From Arthrobacter sp. efr-133-R2A-120 (GTDB taxonomy: Bacteria; Actinomycetota; Actinomycetes; Actinomycetales; Micrococcaceae): 64,000 nt of DNA. Within the stretch, counting starts at the first letter, position 1. Each line of letters starts with the position of its first letter. The stretch lies in assembly GCF_030209835.1 (NCBI RefSeq), contig NZ_JARVRF010000019.1, forward strand, positions 62,001 to 126,000. The letters are read 5' to 3'. The position numbers were made by a program, and so were the translations under genes. Shown piece by piece: positions 37,123-46,125 of this stretch. The notes under the pieces were generated by a model. It did not search any database and was not told the origin of the DNA. It worked only from the letters and a program-made list of their open reading frames with translations.

Positions 37123-38349
37123 ATGACATCTCACACCCTCAACGAACTGATCGCTGAAGGTGTCCGCGGGCGGTACATTCTTGTCAGAAGTGACCTGAAT
37201 GTGCCGCTCGACGGCTCTACAGTGACCGACGACGGCCGCATCAAGGCCTCCCTCCCGGTCATCGAAAAGCTCTCGGACGCCGGTGCCCGCGTGCTCGTCA
37301 CGGCCCACCTGGGACGCCCCAAGGGCTCTCCCGAGGCCAAGTATTCGCTCAAGCCCGCAGTAGCGCGCCTTGCGGAGCTCGCGCCATTCAAAGTCCAGCT
37401 CGCGGAAGACACCGTTGGTGAGTCGGCCAAGGAGCTGGCCGGGTCCTTGGGCGACGGAGACGTCCTGGTCCTGGAGAACGTCCGCTTCGACGCCCGCGAA
37501 ACCAGCAAGGACGACGCCGAGCGCGGCGCCTTCGCCGATGAACTCGTGGCGCTGACCGGCGACAACGGTGCCTTCGTGGATGACGCCTTCGGCGCTGTCC
37601 ACCGCAAGCACGCCAGCGTCTACGACGTCGCCACCCGGCTCCCTTCCTACCAAGGGGACCTCGTGCACACCGAGGTGGAGGTTCTGCGCAAGCTCACCAC
37701 GGACACCCAGCGCCCGTACGTCGTGGTTCTCGGCGGCTCCAAGGTCTCGGACAAGCTCGCGGTGATCGACAACCTCCTGGGCAAGGCTGACACGATCCTC
37801 GTCGGTGGCGGAATGCTCTTTACGTTCCTCGCGGCGGCCGGTCACAAGGTGGCGGGCAGCCTGCTTGAAGCCGACCAGATCCCCGTGGTCCAGGACTACC
37901 TCAAGCGCGCTTCCGACGCCGGTACCGCCTTCGTCATCCCCACCGACGTGGTTGTGGCCAGCCGCTTCGCCGCGGACGCTGAACACGAGGTGGTCGCCGC
38001 GGACGCGATCGAGGACAGCTCGTTCGGCGCCTCCGGGATTGGCCTGGACATCGGACCGGTATCCGCCGCGGCTTTCGCCGAGCAGATCAAGGCCGCCCAG
38101 ACCGTGTTCTGGAACGGCCCCATGGGCGTCTTCGAATTCGAAGCCTTCTCGGGCGGCACCCGTGCCATCGCCCAGGCTTTGACCGAGACACCGGCATTCA
38201 CCGTGGTTGGCGGCGGCGACTCCGCCGCGGCCGTCCGGACCCTCGGCTTTGAGGACTCCCAGTTCGGACACATTTCCACCGGCGGCGGCGCCAGCCTGGA
38301 ATACCTTGAAGGCAAGGATCTTCCCGGCCTGAGCGTTCTGGACCGCTAA
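37123..38349 (+). CDS. pgk: phosphoglycerate kinase
   Basis: A 408-residue glycolytic kinase converting 1,3-bisphosphoglycerate and ADP to 3-phosphoglycerate and ATP. The signature [21 protein letters not shown] lies near the N-terminus (split at about residues 17-37), with [39 protein letters not shown] and the C-terminal GGGDSAAAV and [14 protein letters not shown]. It is 9 nt behind gap. A terminator-like hairpin separates it from tpiA, probably causing partial termination. Confidence 0.98.
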   Translation: MTSHTLNELIAEGVRGRYILVRSDLNVPLDGSTVTDDGRIKASLPVIEKLSDAGARVLVTAHLGRPKGSPEAKYSLKPAVARLAELAPFKVQLAEDTVGESAKELAGSLGDGDVLVLENVRFDARETSKDDAERGAFADELVALTGDNGAFVDDAFGAVHRKHASVYDVATRLPSYQGDLVHTEVEVLRKLTTDTQRPYVVVLGGSKVSDKLAVIDNLLGKADTILVGGGMLFTFLAAAGHKVAGSLLEADQIPVVQDYLKRASDAGTAFVIPTDVVVASRFAADAEHEVVAADAIEDSSFGASGIGLDIGPVSAAAFAEQIKAAQTVFWNGPMGVFEFEAFSGGTRAIAQALTETPAFTVVGGGDSAAAVRTLGFEDSQFGHISTGGGASLEYLEGKDLPGLSVLDR

Positions 38350-38358
38350 GGCTACACG

Positions 38359-38403
38359 GCCGGCGGGGCGCCCTTCCTTGAAGGCAAGCGCCCCGCCGGC
38401 TTT
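38359..38403 (+). terminator. hairpin between pgk and tpiA
   Basis: Perfect 13-bp stem GCCGGCGGGGCGC / GCGCCCCGCCGGC with a small inner hairpin in the loop, followed by TTT. Strong intrinsic terminator, only 9 nt after pgk. Confidence 0.85.
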
Positions 38404-38432
38404 CCCTATCTCAACGCATCTTTGGAGCACAC

Positions 38433-39248
38433 GTGACAACTTCTGCCAACGGAAACTTCATCCGCAAGCCCTTCATTGCCGGCAACTGGAAGATGAACAT
38501 GGACCATGTTCAGGGCATCACCCTGCTGCAGAAGCTGGCATGGACCCTCTCCGACGCCAAGCACGACTACAGCCGGGTGGAGGTTTCGGTCTTCCCGCCG
38601 TTTACCGACCTCCGCGGTGTGCAGACCCTCGTCCAGGGCGACGAGTTGGACGTAGTCTACGGCGGACAGGACCTCTCGCAGTTCGACTCCGGAGCGTACA
38701 CCGGCGATATCTCCGGCCAGTTCCTCAACAAGCTTGGTTGCGCCTATGTCCTGGTGGGCCACAGCGAACGCCGCACCATCCACAACGAGGACGACCAGGT
38801 GCTGAACGCGAAGGTCAAAGCCGCCTTCCGTCACGAGGTCACCCCGGTCCTGTGTGTCGGCGAGGGTCTTGAGATCCGCCAGGCCGGCACCCACGTGGAG
38901 CACACGCTGGCCCAGCTGCGCGCCGGCGTCGAGGGCCTCTCCGCAGACCAAGCGGGCGAACTGGTTGTCGCGTACGAGCCCGTCTGGGCCATCGGGACCG
39001 GCGAAGTCGCAGGTCCCGAAGACGCGCAGGAGATGTGCGCCGCGATCCGTTCAGAGCTCGCATCCTTGTTCGACGATGCAGTGGCTGCCAAGACCCGCCT
39101 CCTCTACGGCGGTTCGGTCAAGGCCAACAATGCGGCAGCGATCATGGCCGAAAGCGACGTCGACGGTCTGCTGGTGGGTGGCGCGAGCCTGGACCCCGCC
39201 GAATTTGCTAACATTGTCAGGTTCGAGAGCCACCTCAGCGCGGCTTAG
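38433..39248 (+). CDS. tpiA: triose-phosphate isomerase
   Basis: A 271-residue TIM-barrel enzyme interconverting dihydroxyacetone phosphate and glyceraldehyde 3-phosphate. It shows [10 protein letters not shown] with the substrate Lys, the catalytic His in VLVGHSERR, the catalytic Glu in [12 protein letters not shown], and the phosphate-binding [11 protein letters not shown] and VGGASLDP. The GTG start is 8 nt after TTTGGAG. It follows the pgk hairpin and precedes secG. Confidence 0.98.
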   Translation: MTTSANGNFIRKPFIAGNWKMNMDHVQGITLLQKLAWTLSDAKHDYSRVEVSVFPPFTDLRGVQTLVQGDELDVVYGGQDLSQFDSGAYTGDISGQFLNKLGCAYVLVGHSERRTIHNEDDQVLNAKVKAAFRHEVTPVLCVGEGLEIRQAGTHVEHTLAQLRAGVEGLSADQAGELVVAYEPVWAIGTGEVAGPEDAQEMCAAIRSELASLFDDAVAAKTRLLYGGSVKANNAAAIMAESDVDGLLVGGASLDPAEFANIVRFESHLSAA

Positions 39249-39295
39249 TCCGTTTTAGGTTCCGCTCCCGTTTTCCGTTCTTCTGAAAGGCCGTC

Positions 39296-39553
39296 GTGGA
39301 CGTTCTTCAAGTCATTCTGCAGATCCTGCTGGGCATTACCAGCCTTCTGCTGACGCTGCTCATCCTCCTCCACAAGGGGCGTGGCGGCGGGTTGTCCGAT
39401 ATGTTTGGCGGTGGCATGAGCTCGGGGTTGAGTTCGTCAGGTGTCGCAGAGCGAAACCTCAACCGCTTCACCATCGTCTTGGGCTGCACTTGGGGCGTCG
39501 TGATCATTGGACTCGGCCTCATCATGCGTTTCACCGCCGGCGGAGACTCCTAG
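39296..39553 (+). CDS. secG: preprotein translocase subunit SecG
   Basis: An 85-residue membrane subunit of the SecYEG channel. Two TM segments (about 3-25 and 55-76) flank a Gly-rich loop with the typical HKGRGGGLSDMFGG and SGVAERNLNRFT. The GTG follows GAAAGG. Its place after tpiA is the conserved actinobacterial order. No terminator is seen; the rbpA promoter comes next. Confidence 0.95.
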   Translation: MDVLQVILQILLGITSLLLTLLILLHKGRGGGLSDMFGGGMSSGLSSSGVAERNLNRFTIVLGCTWGVVIIGLGLIMRFTAGGDS

Positions 39554-39579
39554 CACTGCCGTCGTCGGGATCCTCCCAC

Positions 39580-39585
39580 TAGACT
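39580..39585 (+). promoter_or_regulatory. -10 box of the rbpA promoter
   Basis: TAGACT, ending 7 nt before the ATG of a 10-codon upstream ORF and 51 nt before rbpA. A leaderless uORF is therefore predicted at the 5' end of the rbpA mRNA. Confidence 0.5.
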
Positions 39586-39592
39586 AGGCTGC

Positions 39593-39625
39593 ATGGCCTT
39601 CACCGCCATGCAGCCGAACTCTTAA
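39593..39625 (+). CDS. 10-codon leaderless uORF upstream of rbpA
   Basis: ATG 39593 encodes MAFTAMQPNS and stops at TAA 39623-39625. The start lies 7 nt after a -10 hexamer, matching the leaderless spacing seen at many genes here. The stop codon overlaps the rbpA Shine-Dalgarno (TAAGGGGA), and the uORF ends 11 nt before the rbpA ATG, so terminating ribosomes could affect rbpA initiation. No homology can be judged at this size. Confidence 0.4.
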   Translation: MAFTAMQPNS

Positions 39626-39636
39626 GGGGATCGACG

Positions 39637-40032
39637 ATGGTTCATGGTACTTCTGGATTCCGGGGCACCCGGGCCGGCGTCACAGCTGGATCGGCCCCGA
39701 GAAACCAACCCGACTCGGTAGTCGGCGAAAGCTTGCCGCGTATTCGTGTTCCCTATTGGTGCGCCAAGGGACATGAAACGCGGCTTGTTTTCGTTAAGCT
39801 TCCGGAAGATCAAATTCCGCTTCGCTGGGACTGCCCGAAATGCGGTCTGATTGCCGTCCGCGAACAGGGCGAGGCCACGATGGAACGGGCAGACGACGAG
39901 GTCTTCAAGAGCCACCTGGATTACGTTAAAGAAAGACGCTCCAGCCAGGACGCGGAGATCGTCCTGGCCGGAGCGCTCAAGCGGCTACGCGCCCGCGGGG
40001 TCCTTGCGGACGAGCTGCTGGGGGACACGTGA
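39637..40032 (+). CDS. rbpA: RNA polymerase-binding protein RbpA
   Basis: A 131-residue actinobacterial transcription factor that binds RNA polymerase and the primary sigma factor and stabilises the open complex. The zinc-binding RCD domain shows YWCAKGHETRLVF and WDCPKCG (about 42-72), followed by the basic linker and sigma-interacting C-terminal region (LDYVKERRSSQDAEIVLAG). The ATG is preceded by AAGGGGA at 6 nt. Its last 48 nt overlap the convergent pgl gene. Confidence 0.95.
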   Translation: MVHGTSGFRGTRAGVTAGSAPRNQPDSVVGESLPRIRVPYWCAKGHETRLVFVKLPEDQIPLRWDCPKCGLIAVREQGEATMERADDEVFKSHLDYVKERRSSQDAEIVLAGALKRLRARGVLADELLGDT

Positions 40033-40815
40033 GGCTGCGTTTTCGTCGATGAGCCATAGGGTCCTCGACCGGCCACTAGGGCCGGAAGCGGGAACCTGGA
40101 CCGGGTTGGCCCCCGCGAGGGCCAGTCCCACGGCTCCGGCCTTGTCCTCGCCTGCCACAACCATCCAGATTTCCTGGGCGGAGTTGATGGCTGGCAACGT
40201 TAGGGAAATCCTCGACGGCGGTGGCTTGGGGGAGTTCTCGACCCCCACCACGGTGCGGTCCTGCACGCGGATACCGGCCTGCTCGGGGAAGAGCGAGGCG
40301 ATGTGCGCGTCGGGACCCACGCCGAGCAACAGGATGTCGAATCGAGGCAACTCGCCTGCCTCCTCCGGACGATTGTCCGAAGTATCCGCGGCGTGCTCGG
40401 CTTCGGCAGCAGCCTTGAGCCGGGCAGCGTAGTCCGCTGCGGCGTCATCCGCCGTGGCGAACTCGTCCGATGAGCCCGGTTCGTGCACGCGGGCCGGATC
40501 CACCGGCAGGCTGGAAAGCAGTGCCTCATGCGCCTGCACGGTGTTGCGGTCCGTGCTGTCCTTGCCGACGAAGCGCTCGTCACCCCACCAGAAGTTCACG
40601 CGGGACCAGTCAACGGCGGGCGCCGCGGGCGAGTCGGCAACGGCTTTCAGGGTGCCGATACCCACGGTTCCGCCGGTGAGGACCACCGTGGCTTCGCCGT
40701 GCTTGTCCTGCACGTCCACCAGCTTGGTGATGAGCCTTGCTGCGATCGCGGCCATAAGGACGGCGGAGTCGGGATGGATGCTTACTCTGGGGTCAGCGCT
40801 CACTGGGACGGTCAC
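39985..40815 (-). CDS. pgl: 6-phosphogluconolactonase
   Basis: A 276-residue enzyme hydrolysing 6-phosphogluconolactone in the oxidative pentose phosphate pathway. Family blocks: VLTGGTVGIGTLKAV, VNFWWGDERFVGKDSTDRN, and LLLGVGPDAHIASLFPE, then a long insertion-free C-terminal half. It starts on the ATG that overlaps the opcA stop (ATGA). Its 3' end overlaps rbpA by 48 nt; the C-terminal residues in the overlap (VPQQLVRKDPAGA) are probably not conserved. Last gene of the tkt operon. Confidence 0.94.
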   Translation of the reverse strand: MTVPVSADPRVSIHPDSAVLMAAIAARLITKLVDVQDKHGEATVVLTGGTVGIGTLKAVADSPAAPAVDWSRVNFWWGDERFVGKDSTDRNTVQAHEALLSSLPVDPARVHEPGSSDEFATADDAAADYAARLKAAAEAEHAADTSDNRPEEAGELPRFDILLLGVGPDAHIASLFPEQAGIRVQDRTVVGVENSPKPPPSRISLTLPAINSAQEIWMVVAGEDKAGAVGLALAGANPVQVPASGPSGRSRTLWLIDENAASRVPQQLVRKDPAGA

Positions 40816-41735
40816 TCCTTGCTATTGGTTCGGGGCAGTCCCATAGTAATCACTTCTCCGAAGACATCGTCCGGATCAAGGCGGCGCAGCTCTTCGGCGA
40901 GGCAGTCGCGGAGGCTGCGGCGCGGCAGTGAAATCCGCTGGGCGGGCTGGCCCGGCTGGGTCAGTTCCGCAACGGTGAGGCCGGGACGGATGAGCTGGAC
41001 GTCCCCGGTGGCGCGGCTCAGCCGTACCCGGCGGATGCCGGTTCCTGCCGGGTCGGCGACGATCTGGACCGGCGCGTCGAGGAACAGCGTGAGCCAGGCG
41101 GCCAGCAGCAGGGTGCTGGGGGAGTCCGAAGCGCCCTCGACGGCGATGGCCGTGACGGGGGATTCATCCACCTGGTCCAGGGCTGCCGCGAGCTGGAGGC
41201 GCCAGTTGGTCAGGCGTGTCCAGGCGAGGTCCGTGTCGCCTGCCCGGTACGTTTTCCGGATCCGGGCGAGCGCTGCCGCGGGGTCGGGCTCGTTTGCGGA
41301 GTCCGTGATGCGGCGGTGCGCGATCCTGCCGATGGAGGTCTCGCAGGCGTTCTCGGGGGCTCCGTGCGGCCACCAGGCCACGATCGGCGCGTCCGGGAGC
41401 AGCAGCGCCGCGACGAGCGATTCGCTTTCCTTGGCGAGTTCACCGTAGCCGCGCAGGACGATGACCTCTGATGCTCCGGCGTCGCCGCCCACCCGGATCT
41501 GGGCGTCGAGGCGGTTGGGCGCTTCGCTTCCCGCGTCCGCGAGGACGATGATGCGGCAGGGGTGCTCCCGGCTGGCCTCGTTGGCGGCCTCGATGGCTTC
41601 TTCCTCGAGGCCGGACTTGGTGACGACCACGAGTGTCAGGACGCGTCCGAGGGCGATCACACCTCCCTGCTCGCGCAGGGAGGTGATCTTTTTGGAGATC
41701 TTGGAGGTGGTGGTGTCGGGAAGATCTACGATCAT
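40812..41735 (-). CDS. opcA: glucose-6-phosphate dehydrogenase assembly protein OpcA
   Basis: A 307-residue actinobacterial OpcA, which is needed for activity of the neighbouring glucose-6-phosphate dehydrogenase. It begins MIVDLPDTTTSKISKKI and shows RVLTLVVVTKSGLEEEAI, VIVLRGYGELA, LLLPDAPIVAWWPHGAPE and a conserved LARIRKTYRAGDTDLAWTR block split by Asp residues. It overlaps zwf upstream and pgl downstream by 4 nt each (ATGA), so all three are translationally coupled. OpcA is also linked to redox control by WhiB-type signals in mycobacteria; not testable here. Confidence 0.95.
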   Translation of the reverse strand: MIVDLPDTTTSKISKKITSLREQGGVIALGRVLTLVVVTKSGLEEEAIEAANEASREHPCRIIVLADAGSEAPNRLDAQIRVGGDAGASEVIVLRGYGELAKESESLVAALLLPDAPIVAWWPHGAPENACETSIGRIAHRRITDSANEPDPAAALARIRKTYRAGDTDLAWTRLTNWRLQLAAALDQVDESPVTAIAVEGASDSPSTLLLAAWLTLFLDAPVQIVADPAGTGIRRVRLSRATGDVQLIRPGLTVAELTQPGQPAQRISLPRRSLRDCLAEELRRLDPDDVFGEVITMGLPRTNSKE

Positions 41736-43297
41736 GGCCTTCTCCAGGTTCGTCCGTCGCGGGCAAGCAGCTCATCGGCCGAGGCCGGGCCCCAGCTGCC
41801 AGGAGCGTAGGGTTCGGGTTGTTCGTCGAGTCCGGCCCAGTATTCCTCGAAGGGGTCCAGGATCTTCCAGGACTCCTCGACTTCCTGGTGCCGGGGGAAG
41901 AGCGGCGGTTCACCCAGCAGCACGTCCAGGATGAGGCGTTCGTACGCTTCGGGGCTGGACTCGGTGAACGAGTGTCCGTAGCCGAAGTCCATCGTGACGT
42001 CGCGGACTTCCATCTGCGTTCCCGGTACCTTGGAGCCGAAGCGGATGGTCGCGCCCTCGTCGGGCTGGACACGGATGACCACGGCGTTCTGGCCGAAGTC
42101 GTCCTCGCCGTGGCCGCGGAAGAGCAGGTTGGGTGCCCGCTTGAACACCACGGCGATTTCCGTGACGCGGCGGCCCAGCCGCTTGCCGGCCCTCAGGTAG
42201 AACGGCGCCCCGGCCCAACGCCGGGTGTTGATGTCCAGGCGGATCGCCGCGTAGGTTTCCGTCTTGGAATCGGCGGGAATGCCTTCTTCCTCCAGGTAGC
42301 CCTGCACGAGCTCGCCGCCCTGCCAGCCGCCGGCGAACTGGCCGCGGGCGGAGTGGGTCGAGAGATCGTCGGGGAGCCTGACCGCTGCGAGGACCTTTTC
42401 CTTTTCGGCACGCAGGTCATCGGCATTGAAGGAGATGGGCTCCTCCATCGCCGTCAGGGCCAGCAGCTGCAGCAGGTGGTTCTGGATGACGTCGCGTGCC
42501 GCGCCGACGCCGTCGTAATACCCTGCCCGGCCACCGGTGCCGATGTCCTCGGCCATGGTGATCTGGACGTGGTCAACGTAGTTGGCGTTCCAGAGCGGCT
42601 CGAACAACTGGTTGGCGAAGCGCAGCGCCAGGATGTTCTGGACCGTCTCCTTGCCCAGGTAGTGGTCGATGCGGAAGACCGCGTCCGGCGGGAAGACCGA
42701 CTCCACGATGTCGTTGAGTTTGCGCGCGGACGCCAAGTCGTGGCCGAAGGGCTTCTCGATGACCACCCGGCGCCACTGCCCGTCGCCGGCCTGCGCGAGC
42801 CCGTGCTTGGAGAGCTGTTGGCAGACCTGCTCGAACGCCTTGGGCGGAATGGACAGGTAGAAACCGTGATTGCCGCGGGTACCGCGGGTCTCGTCCAGTT
42901 CGTCAAGGGTGGCGCTGAGGCGTTTGAACGCCTGGTCGTCGTCGAACTCCCCCTGCACGAAGCGGATGCCCTCGGAGAGCTGGTTCCAGACGGCGTCGTC
43001 GAACGGGGTGCGGGAGTGCGCCTTGACGTTCTCCTTGACTTCGTTCGCGAAGTCCTCGTTGCTCCAGTCCCGCCGGCCGAAGCCGACGAGCGCGAAGCTC
43101 GGCGGCAGCAGCCCGCGGTTGGCGAGGTCGTAGACCGCCGGCATGAGTTTCTTGCGGGCGAGGTCACCGGTGACTCCGAAGAACACCAATGACGAAGGCC
43201 CTGCGATGCGGTTCAGGCGCCGGTCCCGAGGATCCCGGAGGGGATTGCGGTGGCTTGCCTTTCCCGTGGACCTGTAACCGATTTCAGTTTCTGGCAT
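41732..43297 (-). CDS. zwf: glucose-6-phosphate 1-dehydrogenase
   Basis: A 521-residue enzyme of the oxidative pentose phosphate pathway producing NADPH. The cofactor motif is VFFGVTGDLARKKL (about 39-52), the substrate motif with catalytic residues is FRIDHYLGKETVQN (about 207-220), and VIEKPFGHD is intact. The ~30-residue N-terminal tail is basic. It starts 15 nt after pgi and overlaps opcA by 4 nt, in a tkt-tal-pgi-zwf-opcA-pgl operon. Confidence 0.98.
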   Translation of the reverse strand: MPETEIGYRSTGKASHRNPLRDPRDRRLNRIAGPSSLVFFGVTGDLARKKLMPAVYDLANRGLLPPSFALVGFGRRDWSNEDFANEVKENVKAHSRTPFDDAVWNQLSEGIRFVQGEFDDDQAFKRLSATLDELDETRGTRGNHGFYLSIPPKAFEQVCQQLSKHGLAQAGDGQWRRVVIEKPFGHDLASARKLNDIVESVFPPDAVFRIDHYLGKETVQNILALRFANQLFEPLWNANYVDHVQITMAEDIGTGGRAGYYDGVGAARDVIQNHLLQLLALTAMEEPISFNADDLRAEKEKVLAAVRLPDDLSTHSARGQFAGGWQGGELVQGYLEEEGIPADSKTETYAAIRLDINTRRWAGAPFYLRAGKRLGRRVTEIAVVFKRAPNLLFRGHGEDDFGQNAVVIRVQPDEGATIRFGSKVPGTQMEVRDVTMDFGYGHSFTESSPEAYERLILDVLLGEPPLFPRHQEVEESWKILDPFEEYWAGLDEQPEPYAPGSWGPASADELLARDGRTWRRP

Positions 43298-43312
43298 GTT
43301 TGGGTTTGTGCC

Positions 43313-44944
43313 TTAGCTTTCGAGCGCGCTGGCCTGGCCGGCCAGCGCGGCGACGATGTCCTGGAGCTGGGCGACTCCGGCTCCACGATCCGTGAGGTGC
43401 AGCCGCAGGACCGGACGGCCGTGGTTCTCGAGAACCTGGGCGTCACCGGCGGCCTGGGCCGCAATCAGCTGACCGAAGGTGAACGGCCGTTCCGGGATGG
43501 CGATGTCGCCGCTCGCGGAAGCCGTCACCTGCAGGAAGGAACCGATGGCCGGTCCGCCCTTGTGGAACTGTCCGGTGGAGTGCAGGAAGCGCGGACCCCA
43601 GCCGAAAGTGACCGGACGGCCGCTGACTCCGGCGAGTTCGTCGCGGATGCCTTCCAGCTGAGCGAACGCGATCCGGTCGAAATAGGCCTGGACGCTCAGG
43701 TAGCCGTCCGTGCCGAGTTCGCCGAGAAGTGCCTTGACAGCATCGGCGGCCGTAGCCGCGTCGCCGAGCCACGCACCCCCGCGGACCTCGATCGCGCCGT
43801 CGACGAAGTTCGCCGGCGTCGGCTCGGGACGCGCGTCCAACAGGCCGCGCGCGGCGATCTTGGCTGCCTCGACGTCGGGCTGGTCAAAGGGGTTGATGCC
43901 CAACAGGCGCCCAGCGACCGAGGTGGCAAACTCCCAGACGAACATCTGGGTGGCCAGGCCACCGGCGATGGCGGCTTCGTTATCGCCGAGTTCGACGTCG
44001 GATTCCGCACCGACGAGGCGGATCACCAGGACGTCTTCGGCGCCGCTGCCGACCTCGGGTGCGGAAGGGCCTGCAACTACCGGCAGGACGCCCGTGCCGA
44101 GCTTGCCGGTGGATTCGGCGATGAGCTGTTCGGCCCAGTCCGCAAATCCCACGATTCCGGAACCGTCTTCGACGATGACGATCTTGTTGCGCAGCGGGGT
44201 GGTTCCGCCCAGCGCGGCACCGAGCCGGAGCCCGATGTTTTCGGCTGAGTCTTCGTTGAGGATTTCCGCAGCTTCCTCGGCCTCGTCCAGGAACGCCTGG
44301 ATGTCGACCCCGGCGAGGCCACTGGGGACCAAGCCGAAAGCCGTCAGCGCCGAAAAGCGGCCGCCGACGTTAGGGTCGGCGTTGAAGACGGCACGGTAGC
44401 CGGCTTCACGGGAGGCCTTGTCCAGCGGGGAACCGGGATCGGTCACGATGATGATGCGGCTCTTGGCATCGATGCCGGCCTCGGTGAAGGCCTGCTCGAA
44501 TACCCGTCGCTGCGAGTCGGTTTCCACGGTGGAGCCTGACTTGGAAGAGACCACGATGGCGGTCTCGGCCAGGCGGTCCGCGAGGGCAGCACCGACCTGT
44601 TCGGGGTCTGTGCTGTCCAGCACGGTCAGCTCGACGCCAGCGGTGCCGGCAATGACCTCGGGGGCAAGCGAAGAGCCGCCCATGCCACACAGGACAATGC
44701 GGGAGACGCCTTCGGCCCGGAGGGCGTCCCGGAGTTCCAGGATCCCTTCAACCAAGGGCTGGGAAACGGTTGCCGCTTCCACCCATCCGAGACGGATGGC
44801 GGATTCGGATTCAGCATCCGGACCCCACAAAGTGTGGTCCTTAGCGAAAATCCTGGTGGCAATCCGGTCTTCGACAAGTGCCGGGATGTGTTGCTCGATG
44901 GCCTGCTGTGCAGCGCCGCTGGCGTCGTAGCTGAGAGTGCTCAT
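43313..44944 (-). CDS. pgi: glucose-6-phosphate isomerase
   Basis: A 543-residue SIS-domain isomerase interconverting glucose 6-phosphate and fructose 6-phosphate. Typical blocks are RIVLCGMGGSSLAPEVIAG, VVSSKSGSTVETDSQ and VGGRFSALTAFGLVPSGLAG, with FGWGPRFLHSTGQFHKGG near the C-terminus, a form seen in actinobacterial and tal-fused isomerases. It lies only 5 nt from tal and 15 nt from zwf, so it links the oxidative branch of the pathway to glycolysis within one transcript. A dispersed pgi is more usual elsewhere. Confidence 0.95.
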   Translation of the reverse strand: MSTLSYDASGAAQQAIEQHIPALVEDRIATRIFAKDHTLWGPDAESESAIRLGWVEAATVSQPLVEGILELRDALRAEGVSRIVLCGMGGSSLAPEVIAGTAGVELTVLDSTDPEQVGAALADRLAETAIVVSSKSGSTVETDSQRRVFEQAFTEAGIDAKSRIIIVTDPGSPLDKASREAGYRAVFNADPNVGGRFSALTAFGLVPSGLAGVDIQAFLDEAEEAAEILNEDSAENIGLRLGAALGGTTPLRNKIVIVEDGSGIVGFADWAEQLIAESTGKLGTGVLPVVAGPSAPEVGSGAEDVLVIRLVGAESDVELGDNEAAIAGGLATQMFVWEFATSVAGRLLGINPFDQPDVEAAKIAARGLLDARPEPTPANFVDGAIEVRGGAWLGDAATAADAVKALLGELGTDGYLSVQAYFDRIAFAQLEGIRDELAGVSGRPVTFGWGPRFLHSTGQFHKGGPAIGSFLQVTASASGDIAIPERPFTFGQLIAAQAAGDAQVLENHGRPVLRLHLTDRGAGVAQLQDIVAALAGQASALES

Positions 44945-44949
44945 GTGGG

Positions 44950-46068
44950 TTAGGAAGCCTTCCGTGCAGAGGCGAGGGCGCCTTCGACGTCGGCCAGAAG
45001 TTCCTTCCAGCTGGCCACGAACTTGTCCAGGCCCTCGGATTCGAGGATTGCGACGACGTCGTTGTAGGAGATGCCGAGGCCCTCCAATGCGTTGAGGACG
45101 CTGTTTGCTTCCTCGTAGGTGCCGGAGACGGTGTCACCCGTGACGACGCCGTGGTCGAACGTGGCGTCGAGGGTCTTTTCCGGCATGGTGTTGACGACGC
45201 CGGCGGCGACCAGTTCGGTCACGTACAGGGTGTCCGGGTAGGCCGGGTCCTTGACGCCGGTGGAAGCCCACAGCGGACGCTGGGGGAGCGCGCCGGCTTC
45301 GGCCAGAACCGCCCAGCGCTCGGTGGAGAACAGCTCTTCGTAGACCTGGTAGGCGAGGCGGGCGTTGGCAACGCCTGCCTTGCCCTTGAGGGCCTTGGCC
45401 TCATCGGTGCCGAGGGCGTTGAGGCGCTTGTCGATCTCGGTGTCCACGCGGGAGACGAAGAAGGACGCCACGGAGTGGATCTTGGAGAGGTCGTGGCCGT
45501 TTTCCTTGGCCAGTTCGAGGCCGGACTGGAAAGCGTTGATGACGGCCCGGTAGCGCTCCAGGGAGAAGATCAGGGTCACGTTGACGCTGATGCCCTCGGC
45601 CAGGGTTGCCGTGATGGCGGCGAGGCCTTCCAGGGTTGCCGGGATCTTGATGTGGACGTTGTCCTTGTTGACCTTCTTGTAGAGGTGCTTGGCCTCGGCG
45701 ATGGTGCCTTCGGTGTCCCAGGCGAGGCGGGGGTCCACCTCGATGGAGACGCGGCCGTCCACGCCCTTGCTCGCTGCCGCGACCGGGGCGAAGAGGTCGC
45801 AGGCATCGGCGACGTCGGTGGTGGTGATCTCGAAGACAGTCTCTTCGACGGTTGCGCCCTTGGCAGCCTCTTCGGCAATCACGGCGTCGTAGTCGCTGCC
45901 GGCGGTGATGGCGGCGTGGAAGATGGACGGGTTGGTGGTGACACCAACGACGTTCTTCTCTTCAATGAGCTTCTGCAGGCTGCCGCTGGAGAGGCGTTCC
46001 CGGGAAAGGTCGTCAAGCCAGATGGACACGCCGGCGTCGGAAAGCTGCTGGGTGGGAGTCGTAGTCAT
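44950..46068 (-). CDS. tal: transaldolase
   Basis: A 372-residue transaldolase of the non-oxidative pentose phosphate pathway. It shows [18 protein letters not shown] at the N-terminus, [26 protein letters not shown], the Schiff-base Lys in [11 protein letters not shown] (about 145), and [22 protein letters not shown] precedes the ATG at 11 nt. The gene is 5 nt upstream of pgi and 57 nt behind tkt. Confidence 0.97.
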   Translation of the reverse strand: MTTTPTQQLSDAGVSIWLDDLSRERLSSGSLQKLIEEKNVVGVTTNPSIFHAAITAGSDYDAVIAEEAAKGATVEETVFEITTTDVADACDLFAPVAAASKGVDGRVSIEVDPRLAWDTEGTIAEAKHLYKKVNKDNVHIKIPATLEGLAAITATLAEGISVNVTLIFSLERYRAVINAFQSGLELAKENGHDLSKIHSVASFFVSRVDTEIDKRLNALGTDEAKALKGKAGVANARLAYQVYEELFSTERWAVLAEAGALPQRPLWASTGVKDPAYPDTLYVTELVAAGVVNTMPEKTLDATFDHGVVTGDTVSGTYEEANSVLNALEGLGISYNDVVAILESEGLDKFVASWKELLADVEGALASARKAS

Positions 46069-46125
46069 TTCTTTAATCTCCTTGGAAATCTGTTCGTTGC
46101 AGTCGGATTCGTCTCAGACGCGTTT

